Part shown: piece by piece, positions 24,700-36,654 of the stretch | Layout: every line of letters starts with the position of its first letter | Numbering within the stretch: position 1 is the stretch's first letter | Source of the DNA: Rhytidiadelphus loreus | Taxonomy: Eukaryota; Streptophyta; Bryopsida; Hypnales; Hylocomiaceae | Assembly (NCBI GenBank): GCA_947034895.1 | Contig: OX344764.1 | Span: 59,377,348 to 59,441,347, forward strand | Reading direction: 5' to 3' | Length of the DNA stretch: 64,000 bases | Position numbers and translations under genes: made by a program | Notes under the pieces: model-generated | Told to the model about the DNA's origin: nothing | What the model saw: the letters and a program-made list of their open reading frames with translations, nothing else | Database searches by the model: none

Positions 24700-25017
24700 A
24701 AACTGACATTTTTTTAGTTTTTACGCTTCTGTGAATACGCATCGATATACTCCATTGCGGCGTTGAATAGGCTCGTCTGTAGCTGGTTGCACTCCCACAA
24801 GGCGATCAATATTCCAACGACGGCCTGGAAGTTGAAGCTCGATGAAGCAGCTTCGAGTCCCAATCGACTGCATGTCTGGTTTAGGGATTTGTTTTTTAAC
24901 TGGTATGTGCATTTCTGCCTCGATTGGCTATGTTTGCTTGAACGGACTGTCTAGCTGCCCACTGTTTTGGAATGCAGGGGTTCAGAATCTGAAATTATGG
25001 GGTGAAGTTGTAGAATT

Positions 25018-25096
25018 CTTGGGGGTCGGACGGCTTTAGGTAATCCTACTGTCAGATCCGACACTTGATTCAAGGAGCTTTGCTTGACCCCCCCAA
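25018..25096. repeat. G-rich/C-rich hairpin element, copy 3
   Basis: TTGGGGGTC at one end and GACCCCCCCAA at the other, with the centre CTGTCAGATCCGACAC. Confidence 0.7.
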
Positions 25097-25326
25097 TTTC
25101 CTTAAAGTGGTTCTCAGCAAACCCGTTTGATTATGATGAAAATCCACATCCAGGCCATTGTTGGCTTTATGCTTGAAATTAGTGTTTAATTATAGGACTT
25201 TTGTGCATCCAAAATAGCCGACCTAGCGAGTACTCATGGAATGTCTGTTCATATTCTCTGAGGTTTCATTCTTCCTGGATTTTGAAATTGTGCTGATGTT
25301 GGAGGTTTAGTTATGGAGCTACAAAT

Positions 25327-25407
25327 TTTGGGGGGTCATCTAAATTGCCGCCACTTGACTGTCGGATCCGACGATCATATAGGCTCAATCTGCTTGACCC
25401 CCCAAAA
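25327..25407. repeat. G-rich/C-rich hairpin element, copy 4
   Basis: ATTTTGGGGGGTCA at one end and TTGACCCCCCAAAAT at the other, an almost perfect inverted pair. The centre is CTGTCGGATCCGACG. Confidence 0.75.
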
Positions 25408-28400
25408 TATGACTTTCATGACCCTTTTTTTTTAGAAAGTCTGTGTTCAAAATTGTGTTCATCAAAATTTAGTGGGCCTGTATATATGCTTCTGTGATTA
25501 TGCATTCACGTCTTCGCAAGCAATCTTATTCTTTGGATTCATGCTAGCTTTTGTTAATTGATCATGTAGTGGTCCAATAAACTAATAACAATATGCATGT
25601 ATTTCTACTACTAACGCAGTCACTAATTTTTTGTGTTTAATATCTAAGTATTTTATTTTTTTTGAGGTCCTATGATTGAGACTAAAGATCTGACTCATGA
25701 CCGTCTTAGTTGTCTAATTTTTGTCATAGGCGCCTTATACTTGTCTTCATTATTCCCATGTATGACCATCATTCATGGTCATCAAATTCTCATGTCAGTT
25801 CTATAGAAGGCCTTGATATGAGCGTATTTCTTTGGGCAAAATATTGTTTTATCGTTATCGCTTTTCATGATAAGAGTTTTCATCAAAAGCTAGTCTTTCC
25901 AACTTAGTGCCTTCTTGGTCTTGTCCTACTAGAATGATTTATTTGAAAAATATAATTCATAGAATTTGTTTTTTGAAAAACAGGGAGGGCAAGGAGTGAG
26001 CACATCAGTACCCTTTTTGCAGCTCGATGATCTTCCACCTGATCATGGAGAGGGTCCATCTCAACCATTCACACTGGCAAATACATCTATGGACATTTGC
26101 AGTGATGGAAAAGACGATGAAATTGAGAAAGAAGATGTGGTAAGTTTCTCTGATGTTATGGATGCCGCAGATTGAGCAGTTGATGCCTTTGAGAGCTCAG
26201 TAATGAGTCGGGTGAGTGACCCAGGAGCCCGCAGACGTCGTGAGCGATTGGATAGGGTCATGATGATGGCTAGAAATAGGGATCCGATGAGACCGTTCAT
26301 GTCTCCTGAGAGTTCCGAAACTGAATACAGCTCAGACAATCAGGATTCCATCACTATTGATGGTCCAGCATTAGAAGACTTCTACATGTGTGACTCTAGC
26401 CAAGTTCAAGGTAGACAGGAGGTTGTCATCATTCATATTAGCTCCGACTCGGAGGTGGATGTTGACATTGATTGATCCCATTGACTTGGAATCATTTTGT
26501 GCACACAATGATGTAGATACTTCCACATTTAATACGGATATTTCATTTACCTATTTTTAATTCATCAGTGGTTAAACATTGCCATTTCATTCCATTAAAA
26601 GTCCTTGACTTATTCATCAAAATTCACAATGCATGTATTGTATATGGGGCCATGATTATGAAGATGAAGTTTGACACGGATCATTATTTTTTTTTGCTAG
26701 TAGATGGATGCATCTCCTGTTTTATCACAGGACGAAACTATACTGGAGACCCAAGTGAACGATGACACCCCCCAGCCGGACATTGGAGGTGAAGATGAAG
26801 GAGAGTTTGTGGAAGAGGAGGTGGAAGTACATGTCTTGGAGGAAGATGATAAAGGCTTGGATGAGGATGAATTGCGGTCATATCACAAGGTGGATTCGGT
26901 GAAGACCATTGCGTCATTAAGGATGAAGCCCGATCATCTCTTTCGACTACGGATCCCACTCTGCCGAATGGTTGCCATGCCTATGGTAAGGCCAACGCTT
27001 GCTTGTGACTTAAAGTTGCTGGAGCAAGAGTTCAATATAGGATACCGAGATGGAGCTGCGATTTTCTACGTGACAACAACAAATGAATCTGGAGAGACCC
27101 TAGCATTCACTGAGAAAGAGATGCAAGGGTGGGATCCATTGTGGAAAAGAAAGAATGACATCTTCAACATTGAGGTTGATGCCATACCAGAGTTGAGGTT
27201 TCTCAAGAACTTGAAGTTTTTTGTTTGTGACGATAATCACAGGCTCCTTTCTTGGATGAGTTTTATCTCCAGGAAACACTCCAAAGATTGGGACTGGCAT
27301 TGTTCTGTGAACTCAATTGTTTTGGATACAAAAGGCAAGACAGAGTTGGTCATGCATGTAATGCATGACATAAACAAGTGAGTATTTCATACAAACTTTG
27401 TGAAAGGGCATAAATTTTGATTTTGATTTTAATTAAAAAATGTCCAATCTGCTGCTCAATCTTTGAAATGAAATTGATTTTATCATTCGCAGGTCCACAG
27501 AGGATTCCCATGTGAAAACCAACTTGGTCCACACTTTATACCGCGTTCAAAAGTATGGACTTCTTCCCATTGAGAGATTCAATGAGATGCTCAGGCCATC
27601 GGAGCTCAAAAGGTGTGGCATACCAAAATCAAGACGGACTTGGTACTCTATGCCCCTGGAGGTCTTTACTACTTTTGTTTTTCGAGTGAGAAGTGGTTTG
27701 GATCACAGCACTATAATTCATTCTTGCTTCTACATAAATATAGTTATTCTAGTTTTATTTTGACTATGAAGTGAAAATTCTTTGTCGATTTGTTTTATGC
27801 TTCTCTAATGATCATTAATTTGATGCTCATTCTTGTCATTGGTCTTTTGCAACAAGAGATATCCCAAGCAATGGATGCTGCAGTTCGAAAATACAATGAG
27901 ACTACACCAGAGAAGGAAAAGACTCCCTAGAGACTCGCGCATGCCATGAGAGATGGTGCAAATGAAAGAACAGGGAAATTGAATGTGAAGATGATGAAGT
28001 TGGTGACGGTGGCTAATCCGACCCTACAGCCTGAATTCCTAGCTGAGGTATGTTTCATGCACACATTTTCATTGGATGTCAATCATCTTGGATGGAATTC
28101 AAATTATAATTTGCATTGTGGATGTTCTTGAGGCAGGTGGAGAAACATTGGAGCGCAAATGAGGTTCCGGAGATGACTCTTGAGAAGCTTCAAATGGTAG
28201 CCACTTGCAACACCACTCCTTTCCACAAGACCAAATTTCTGAAGTGGTGGAATTCCTCAATGCTTACACGTGATGCTATTCGGCTTCCACCGAAGCCCGT
28301 ATCGGAGATACTATTGGGCCCTTTCTTAAACAGATGCGTGTGGTATGCTGGGGTAAGTGTTTCAAATGAAAATGAGTTGCATTTGAGAACCTAAGAGTTT

Positions 28401-28843
28401 GGAATAAATAAAATTTTGTACTCTATATATTCTTGTAGCACAAGTTATATTTATTGGTATGAACTAATTATCGGATTTTATAGATTGAAGACGTAGCCGT
28501 TGAATACTTCAACAAAATAGTGCAGCAGGACAACATCAACATCACCATGACTACTCCACTGAAACCTGAGATGTTGTCAGATTATCTGGAAGGGTGGAGG
28601 AGAAAGATCTAGGATCAAGGCTTCATGGCTCACCTCAGAGGAACGAACTACTTCAAGAAAAATGACAATTTCACGAGTTTCGAGGGTGGGAAGCAAGTAG
28701 TGCGAAGGATCCTATTCCGGTATGTCTCAATTACTTAAAAATATTTGATTTTATAAGATGTGAAAATTGTGAATTATGCAATATTTATGTTTCTTTTGGA
28801 ATTATTTATTTTGGGAAAAAATAGAAATGTAGGTGAGGTCAAA

Positions 28844-28926
28844 AATTTTGGAGGTCCCTGTGGTACCAAGCCAGTCCACTGTCGGATCCGACAATGGTTA
28901 GAGTAGTACTTGGTGGACCCCCTAAC
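28844..28926. repeat. G-rich/C-rich hairpin element, copy 5
   Basis: ATTTTGGAGGTCC at one end and GGACCCCCTAA at the other, with the perfect 14-bp palindrome TGTCGGATCCGACA in the centre. It lies in the intron between the exons ending at 28719 and starting at 29093 of the methylase-like gene, apart from the other four copies in intron 1. Confidence 0.75.
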
Positions 28927-31287
28927 TTTGATGCCTCAAAGTCCATAAATGAAAATTTTTCCATCACAATATTTTGGGGGATATTCTAAGTTATGTGTTG
29001 ATGTAGAACTATATGATGTTGAAATGGAATTGTGGCCTACTTGGTGCTTTGTTGTTGGTCTTTAACGGACGTTGTGTTCTCTTATTTGGCAGATACTTCA
29101 AGTATGAGCTAGAGGCAAAAAAGGCAATAGAGAAAAAAGACTTGCCCACATTCCTCACAAATTTTTTGGATCGTAGTTTCGTAGATTGCATGTACATGCC
29201 AAACCAACTGCGGACATTTACCACGGCTCACCTCAGTGGCGGCGGATGGTACATTGATTGCCCCATTGCCTACACTCATCCATCTGAGGTACAACTACGG
29301 CTGTCTTTGGATGGAATTGGGACTATTGACATAGAGGTGGACGAGTTTGCAGGCCTTGATGATAAGCAAAGGGAGAGGGCCATTGCAAGGAGGGATAACC
29401 TTGACAGGAAGAAAGCAGCTCGACTCCAAGTTGCTCTGGAAAACAAAGAGAAGAAGGAGGCAGAGCGTGTGGCCAAGGTGGCTGAGAAGGAGAAAGAGAA
29501 GGAGAAGGAGAAGGAAGAGAAGGCCAAGGCAAAAGGGAAGAAAAAGCAAGACGATGGAGACACCGCTCCGACATCACCAAAAGAGGATCAGAACACGCAG
29601 ATGGAAGGTGGTGTTCACGTGGGGATGAAAAGGAAGGCCGTGTTGCCAGAGTTTTTAGAAGACGTTGTTACACAAGGTATACAAGTGATTCAAATTAGTG
29701 TCGATGACAACGTGACCTCGGAAGAGTTGGTGCTAAATGTCTCTATTGAAGAGGTTGTCGACAATGAAAAAACGCAAGGCTCCAATTGCTACACCGAAGT
29801 TATGGATTTTCTGAAGAAGGTAATGTACATGTATTTGTAATTAATAATTTGATATTCCAAATAAAAAGCTATACCTTACTCGTGACATGGAATTAACACC
29901 GATCAATTTGTATTTGCAGATGGTGAAAGGAAAGGCCAGGGTGTTTGATGGCGTAGTCAATCGGTGGCCGGGATTTGACCTCATGTTCTTTGATTGCCAG
30001 GAGAATTTTCCGGTGCTGGACGTGTCAACTACACCTAATCACGTGCCTTACTGGAACTCAAATCCAGAGTACAACATGATTAATGAAGCATTTTTCTTTG
30101 CTGAAAAACATTTGCAGGACCATGGCTGCATTGTGGTGTTCCATTCGTGGAGCGTGGATGCCAAAAGCACCATTGCTGGACTCTGTGAAGGGTACCCTAC
30201 AATGGTAAAGAAGAAAGAATGGATGGGCATGAATCGAGTGCATTTGACTTCGGCCATAGACCAAAAGAGCACGGTATGATAAAAATTTTAACAAAATCAA
30301 TGTAATGTGTCCTTTTCATTTTATATTTTCTCTCAATTTTTTAATGTGTTTGTTTTAATGCTTACAGACTTTGAAGTTCGGCATCACACTTTTGATCAAA
30401 GACCTCGGTGACAGAGGAAAATCAAAATTCTTTTTTAAGCGCTCACCAACAATGTTGAAGGCCAAAGTCGACCTCAGGCTTGATGACTTGCTCATGAACT
30501 ACACCACCGAGGATTCCATGTTAATGAACGACATGGATCGAATGCCATGGCGAGGGGCTTGAGAGAAGGACGCCCGCTTATTGCGGCACATCATTGAAGG
30601 AACCACCGACGAAGGAGACATTGTTCTTGACTGCACAGCATCCACAGGTGAGTTTCGAGTGAACATGTGTATATTCCATGTGTATGTTGTACTCAAAATG
30701 ATATTTGGTAGTGACATCATTTTTGTTTTTTTCAGGTGCCTCTATTACGGCATGTCGTGCGACAGGGCGCCACATTCTGGCATTAGAGGCAGATAAGATG
30801 ATTTTTGCAGGCATTCTTGAGCCTATGAAGAAGACCATTCCTCTTGTTGCGACAGCTGTAGTTTCCGAAACGCAACCAGTTGTAGTTTTGCAGGATCCAA
30901 ACGCTATGACTATAAAAGTACGGAAGTTTGTTCAGCGAGATAGACCTAGTAAGTAAGTTTCTTTGTTTTCAAATGATTGATTTGCATGATATTTGTAAGC
31001 TTTCAAGAATCTAACACTCAATCATTTGTGTTTGCAGCAACGAAGGATTGATGGCACCGGGTGTCGTGAAGAAGATATGAAGACTTATCTTGAGTCCGGA
31101 GAAGTCATTTGATCTTCCCGTCTATGCAGAGCAGTTGGCATTGGCGTTTGCTGAGTTTGGTACTTCAAAACCCAAACGCCGTACTCCTTCCTACGCTCTA
31201 AATGTCTTACAATTCATAGACGGATCAGCTTCCGAGGGTGGAGAGACTTTTGATTCTTCTAGTGACAAGGATTCTGTCATTCTGTGA

Positions 31288-32235
31288 CCGAATCTACGGC
31301 AAGTTAGACTCATGAGATTGACGTATCTTATGAGTCAAACCATTATGTTTTCATTTTCATGATTATTGGATTTGTGTGTTTTATGGCTACATGTTGTGTA
31401 ATTTATTTACTTTCACACCTTTGCATTTCGGGTGTTGGCTAGCAATCGAGTATGATCCACGGGGTCTTCAATACTGGGAATGGAAGAGGAAGAGTGAAAT
31501 AAATGTATACCACCCTAAACGCTTAACAAATAAAAAAAGTTTGCAGTTAGTCAATTAGTATCATAAATAAATTATCTCCTTACTCCAAGCAAATAACTCC
31601 TACATCAATAACTACGGTGTCCTTCAAAAATTTGAATAGTAACTATAGTTTTTTTTATCAAAAATGATTATGTGTTAGAACAACAAATATATTTTCATGC
31701 TATTCCATATGTGGTTGCCGAAGAAATAGAAGGTGGAAAGAAGCTACTATAGCAATAGAGTCTTTGAGAGCAAGATGGAGTGTGAGATAAAAAGATCATT
31801 TTAAACAAACATCGTATCTTATCAAAACATAGGATGTAAAAAAACTAAATCCATATATGTACTCGTACATATCATCCATACAAAAAATGAATGTGAGAAA
31901 GAAAATAATGTTTACACCATCCAAAATGAATACAATCCACTGAGCTTCCAATATTACAAAGACGGTGTCAAAAGAGAAAAAATTCACACAAATCAAAGGA
32001 TGTATTTATGAAAAATAAGAGGGTGTCCCTTAAAAATAATACTCCATCATAAGTGTCTTACAAAAATGAATATGAATATAAGATATGAGCAAGTCATGCA
32101 TGGACACTTTCCAAATAGCTAAAGAGTTCTACACCCCAATGCAAATGTTGAAGCATGTTTTTTTCCTTCAATTCATAAGATACTCAACATTTGAAAGAAA
32201 AAGAGCCTAACCATTCAGATTCAATGCAAATTCAA
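31288..32235. other. No gene seen
   Basis: AT-rich DNA between the methylase-like gene and a hAT-like end at 32348; short open frames only. It may be the interior of that element. Confidence 0.45.
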
Positions 32236-32348
32236 TGCATGCACGGTCATAGGTACATCCACGGTCATGGGCACCTCACTTCTTTTTTTCAAATTTTTTT
32301 TTCCCGCTCACAAGCTCATGCTTTCAAGCTCGCACGGTAGCAACCCTG
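32236..32348. mobile_element. Probable right end of a third hAT-like element
   Basis: The gag frame of the minus strand stops being recognisable at a CAACCCTG terminus (32341-32348). Inside it are CAAGCTC/GAGCTTG words (32308-32332), then three CACGGTCATRGGYACATC-type minisatellite words (32240-32277), the same layout of terminus, subterminal words and minisatellite seen at 12567 and 15516. No left end with the duplication ATCTCTTG was found. Confidence 0.45.
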
Positions 32349-34096
32349 ATCTCTTGACTAGGAGTTTCCAACGAATTAGGATGTAACATATTCTCATTAT
32401 ATTTTTGACCCACTCCCATTAACAATTGTTGAGCTTCTTTCCTTGTCATTTCTTTTTCCCTTAAAATTTTCAATTTGCCTGAGGGATTTTTTTAAAAACT
32501 TGACCCCTAGTACTGACCTTTTTAACTACTTGTTCTTCTCCCAATTGGTAAGGTTTATTTTCGACTTGGATATGATATGATGTACGGTCTTTTTAAATTG
32601 AGCTACTTCATTGTCCTCTAATAAAACTATTTTGGGACTATTATCTTTTGTTTTATGATTATATCCCTCTTGAGAGTCGTTTCTATGAGGAGCATTACAC
32701 TCATCAACCTTATGGCCATTTTGTTTACAATTTCCACATAGTAGCACATAGGGTACACTTGCCCTCTCGTTTGGACAATTTGTAGCAATTATTACACTTC
32801 TTTGAATTTGATTACTATCCCAATTATGATTTTTACCCCCATAGGTCGGAGTTCCCTGGTTGACATTCCCATATGGAAGTTGTGACCAACCTTGATTATT
32901 AGAAGTAGGAATTTGGGCTACATTTCGATTCAAATTATTGCTATATTCCCCATTATTAAAATTATTGGAATTAAAATTTGGATTTACATTACTTAATTGG
33001 TTATAGTTTGGATTATAATTATAATAATTTTGGTTTTGATTATAATTCTATTTCTTAAATTGCTTATTATTATTTTCCCAATTTTTATTATAATTATTAT
33101 TTGGATAGTTATTATCTACTTGATAAACTTGGCTTCTTTGGCCTTGACCCCAGCTTGATTAACTAAATTGGCTTGTAAATTCCTACACGATTCCATCTCA
33201 TGTTTACCCCTACAAAATCGACATTTCAGAGGTAAATTAGGGGGTGAAGGACAATTTGGTAACATGTGGCCTTGACCACGACAATTCGTGCACCAAATAT
33301 GTGCACGATCATTGTTTGGCAAATTTTTCTTCTCAGATGTTTTGGCCATATTCAATTGCAACTCTCCTAATTGTTTAGTAATTTCCATCAACTGGGTTAA
33401 CTTCCATCAAAGATGGGACATCTTTTGCTCCGATTTGGGTTTGGGGATATTGACTTCCTATTTGGACTAGCTTTAAAGGAACCGAAGTTACTACTAGATT
33501 TTGTACCACTGGGATAGGATTGATATACGTCAAAGGTGGGTTGACCAATTGATTTGATATTATTGGATTTTCCCTTCTAACTCCTATCGGGCTTGCATAT
33601 ACAGGCTGACTAGGATAAGGAGCTATATACGCGTTAGTATAATGTCCCACAACTTGGCTCTTTGGTAGGTTGCAACCAAATTGGCTGGCGACACTTCTTT
33701 TACATAAGCCTTTAATTGGGGTGGAAATAACCCATTGGTAAATGCCTAGTTAAATGGGCATCTGACAATCCATGGTCTGGTAATCTTAATAGGATATCTT
33801 CCATACGCCCCCAAAATGAATCAATTCCCTCACCAGAATTCATCATTAATTGGGCTAATTTTTCATGCAATTTGTCTATAAAAGAAATAGGCCTAAAATG
33901 TGCCAAAAAGGCATCTTTTAACGCTCTCCAATTTGGGAATTGCCCTAACGGTTGTCTTTGGAACCACATTTTAGCATGGTTCACTAAAGTGCTAGGAAAA
34001 ATACTCAAAAAATTAGCTTCAATCCTCGCATTATTTGAATTACATCTAGCTAGGAATTCATAGATATGGCTATCTGGGTCATCACCCATCCTACCA
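32349..34096 (-). pseudogene. Ty3-type retrotransposon gag, 3' portion
   Basis: Read from 34096 downwards, the frame gives RMGDDPDSHIYEFL, AKMWFQRQPLG, NWRALKDAFLAHFRP and LAQLMMNSGEGIDSFWGRME, the pattern of the Retrotrans_gag capsid domain. After frameshifts near 33760 and 33390 come zinc knuckles: CTNCRGQGHMLPNC, CRFCRGKHEMESC and CGNCKQNGHKVDEC. This is a nucleic-acid-binding nucleocapsid. The frame joins exactly to the 5' portion at 54857 when the 20.8-kb CACTA-type element and one CCA duplication are removed (PLFHG followed by RMGDD). No protease, reverse transcriptase or integrase follows, so the element is truncated on this side. Confidence 0.8.
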
Positions 34097-34129
34097 CAGT
34101 AGTAGAAAATAGGGTCAAATGTAACCAGT

Positions 34130-35070
34130 CAAAAAATGATTGGTGACTAAAAGGCTACTGAAAAATGACTGACAATCATAGAAATGGCGCCAAAGCCGAC
34201 TTGTCGCAATCCACAGTCATTTAGAAGTCACTTTCGCCAGTAGTGGATGGCAACTAGATGAAACCGACGACTAGAATTAGTGTCATCCACTCATCCATGG
34301 TTCAATTTGTATTTTGTGGCTTTGTTGCTGATGTAGTTTTTGTTAAGTCATATTTGAGTTGTGTTGTCATAAAATGAGCGCATCATATGACTACGATAGA
34401 ATAGAGGAATGACTAACAATGGGACACCATGGAAATTGAATTTATTAAATTTATCGTCTTCTTCTCTATAAAGGACTAGTTGCATTGTAGTCATTTTTAA
34501 GTTACAAACTAATTTTCACATGGATGGCTTAGATGGATGGATCAAATAGACAACTTAGATGAAATGATGGATGGATCAAATGGACGACTCGAATGGATGG
34601 CTTAGATGGACAGCTCAGATGGATGGATCAGATGGTCGGATCAAATGGATGCTTGAGATGGAATGATGGATGGATCAGTTGAACGGATTAGATGGTGGGA
34701 TCAAATGGATGGTTGAGATGGTGGGATCAGATGAATAGCTCAAATGAATGGATTAGATGGTCGGTTGAGATGGTGGGGTTAGATGGACAATTGATAGATA
34801 GATGGATGTGGCAGATTGTATTTTGATAGCAAATGGACAGCTTAGATTTTAGGTCAGCCACCACATTTTAGGTCAGTTGCCTTTCTACTTCTATGCAAGT
34901 TGACATGTGGCATGTTGTAATTGCATATTAGTTACTAGTCATTTATTGGTTATTGATTAATCATTCATTAGTAATTGATTAGAGTACAATCATTAATTAG
35001 TCATTGTTCTGTCTTTCTATAGTCATTGTTTAGTCATAAGATATGTAACGTAACAAACACACATTATAGC
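34130..35070. repeat. Left subterminal repeats and GATGGA satellite
   Basis: TGACTAA and TAGTCATT words crowd 34130-34450 and 34890-35045. Between them (34510-34830) a degenerate GATGGATGGATCAGATGGT satellite fills the DNA. No gene. Confidence 0.7.
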
Positions 35071-35499
35071 TGCAATTATTGAACCTAGAGGAGGACACTC
35101 CCCGCGCTTTACAAAGTGACCTGCGGCGAAAAATAGGGTGGATTTAATTCATCATAGGTAAAATTTATAAAGATTTTACATTTAAAGAAGGGGACTTAAA
35201 AAGTGACATGTCTTTTATAAGTAAAATAGATACCCGAAAATTATGGTCCATTAATTATTTTTTAAATGTAAAATAGGGGCCAAAGAATAGGATCCAAGGA
35301 ATTCTATTTACTAGGTTCAGTTATGGTTATGCTACAGTACTAGTAAGATACAGGTACTATACAAATCTGAAGTATAACTACAACATATCTTGTAGTCAGT
35401 CGATGAATGGGGTAGTTTCCATCTGTTCTGTCTGTTAAGTTTAACGACTACTGCTAGGGTTTAGGCGCGAACGATAATTTCGAGGTTGGGAGGGAGGCG

Positions 35500-35770
35500 C
35501 GGCAGCGTGTGTTCACGAATTTGTTTGCAAATCTGGGTGCGGTTGAGGGTTAATCACGCGATGAGTTCTCCAGCTTCTTGAGTGACGGCAGCGTGTGTTC
35601 ACGAATTTGTTTGCAATCTGGGTGCGGTTGAGGGTTAATCGCGCGATCAGGGGGGCAGCTTGTTGAGGGACGGCAGCGTGTGTTCACGAATTTGTTTGCA
35701 ATCTGGGTGCGGTTTAGGGTTAATCGCGCGATGAGTTCTGCTGCTTGTTGAGGGACGGCAGCGTGGAGAT
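35500..35770. repeat. 84-bp tandem repeat, about three units
   Basis: CGGCAGCGTGTGTTCACG starts units near 35500, 35587 and 35671; a fourth begins near 35757 and diverges. The units hold TTTGCAATCTGGGTGCGGTT and AATCGCGCGAT. Confidence 0.85.
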
Positions 35771-35929
35771 GGTGTTTCCGATTCGCGCGATCAGTTCTTC
35801 GGCTGAACCGTGGAGGCTGCTCTTGGGGATGGCATGCGCTTGGTTGTGGGTGCGCGATCAGATTGGTGGTGGGCTTAGGGTGAGGAGGTGAACGAAGGGG
35901 TCGGCGATTCCTTGTGCGGGGGCGCTTGC

Positions 35930-36345
35930 TTGTGTGTGCGCGATCAGTTGTTTGTGCCCGATCAGTTTTTTGTGCGCGACCAGTTTTTTGTGCGCGACCA
36001 GTTGTTTGTGCGCAATCAGTTGTGGAATTCTGTTTTGGGGTCAGCGGCGTGACAAAGGTGTTCCCGATTCCTGGTGCGGGGTTTGCTTTTGAGGGGTGCG
36101 CGATTACCGATTTCTGGCGCGGGGTTTGCTTTTGCGGGGTGCGCGATCACCGATTCCTGGTGCGGGGTTTTGCTTTTGCGGGGTGCGCGATCAGTTCTGC
36201 CTGGTGCGGGGTTTTGCTTTTGAGGGGTGCGCGATCAGTTCTGCCTGGTGCGGGGTTTGCTCTTGCGGTGTGCGCGATCAGTTCTGTCTGGTGCGGGGTT
36301 TGCTTTTGCGGGGTGCGCGATCAGTTCTGCTGGGGTGTGCAAGGT
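35930..36345. repeat. GCGCGATCAGTT minisatellite
   Basis: First a short form, TTTGTGCGCGATCAGTT about five times, then a 45-55 bp form, CTGGTGCGGGGTTTGCTTTTG followed by GGGGTGCGCGATCA, about six times. The Cys/Val/Arg- or Gly/Phe-rich open frames across it are products of the repeat. Confidence 0.85.
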
Positions 36346-36654
36346 TCGCCAGCGTGGAGGGTGGTGTTCGGGATTGTTTTAGCTTGCTTGTTTGTGCGCG
36401 ATCAATTGTGGTGGTGTGTTCAGGTCGGCGGCGTCACGGAGTGCGGGTGTTGTTCGTGTGTTCGTTTGTGCGGGTGTGTTTTCTGCTAGTGTGTTCACGA
36501 CGGTGCTGGGGAATCTTCGGGCGGGGGTTCTGTATGCCTGCGATTTGTTCTGGACTCGTGTTCACGGCACGGCAGCGTGACGAAGGTGTTTGCTCTTGCT
36601 TGTGGAGGGGTTGTTTGGGTTTAGGGTTGTTTGCAGCGGTACTTGTTGAACGAG

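Larger units (their letters stand above)
23920..24760. repeat. Direct duplication of about 420 bp inside intron 1
   Basis: The blocks 23920-24310 and 24340-24745 share the order TTGCTTCAAATCTGGTGCTT, CACGGTTGCTTC, GAGATGTAGATTGACGGGCA, CGGTTTA, then a hairpin beginning GGGGTCCT and ending AGGACCCCCC. They diverge by perhaps a quarter, so the duplication is old. Confidence 0.65.
20385..31287 (+). pseudogene. Multi-exon gene with degenerate N4/N6-DNA-methylase-like C-terminus
   Basis: Exons inferred from GT-AG junctions that keep phase: 20385-20474 (MTRTTRSRAPE...), 25984-~26460, 26704-27377, 27493-27685, 27859-28047, 28137-28352, 28484-28719, 29093-29819, 29920-30273, 30368-30647, 30736-~30954 and 31038-31287. 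The join between the second and third exons is uncertain; ATG 26704 could be a separate start. The middle has conserved-looking helical blocks and a Lys/Glu coiled coil (29390-29550). The last exons resemble DNA_methylase N-4/N-6: FDLMFFDCQEN in place of the DPPY-type motif, then DIVLDCTASTGA and ATGRHILALEADK like the SAM-binding D-x-F-x-G-T-G region. Both key motifs are altered, so activity is doubtful. Five in-frame stops: TGA 26173, TAG 27928, TAG 28610, TGA 30560, TGA 31078. Function and mobility are unknown. Confidence 0.65.

Noticed and set aside
26150..26171. A 37-bp intron removing the TGA at 26173
   Set aside because: GTAAGT...GCAG can be drawn, but 37 bp is below the usual plant minimum, and the TGA lies beyond the acceptor; a CGA-to-TGA change is simpler.
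29276..29580. Ser/Phe/Leu-rich antisense frames
   Set aside because: They lie opposite the Lys/Glu-rich coiled-coil exon, and antisense of such sequence is always open and hydrophobic.
29920..31287. Bacterial methylase contamination or recent transfer
   Set aside because: Phase-keeping GT-AG introns and base composition like the surroundings show a eukaryotic gene of long standing.
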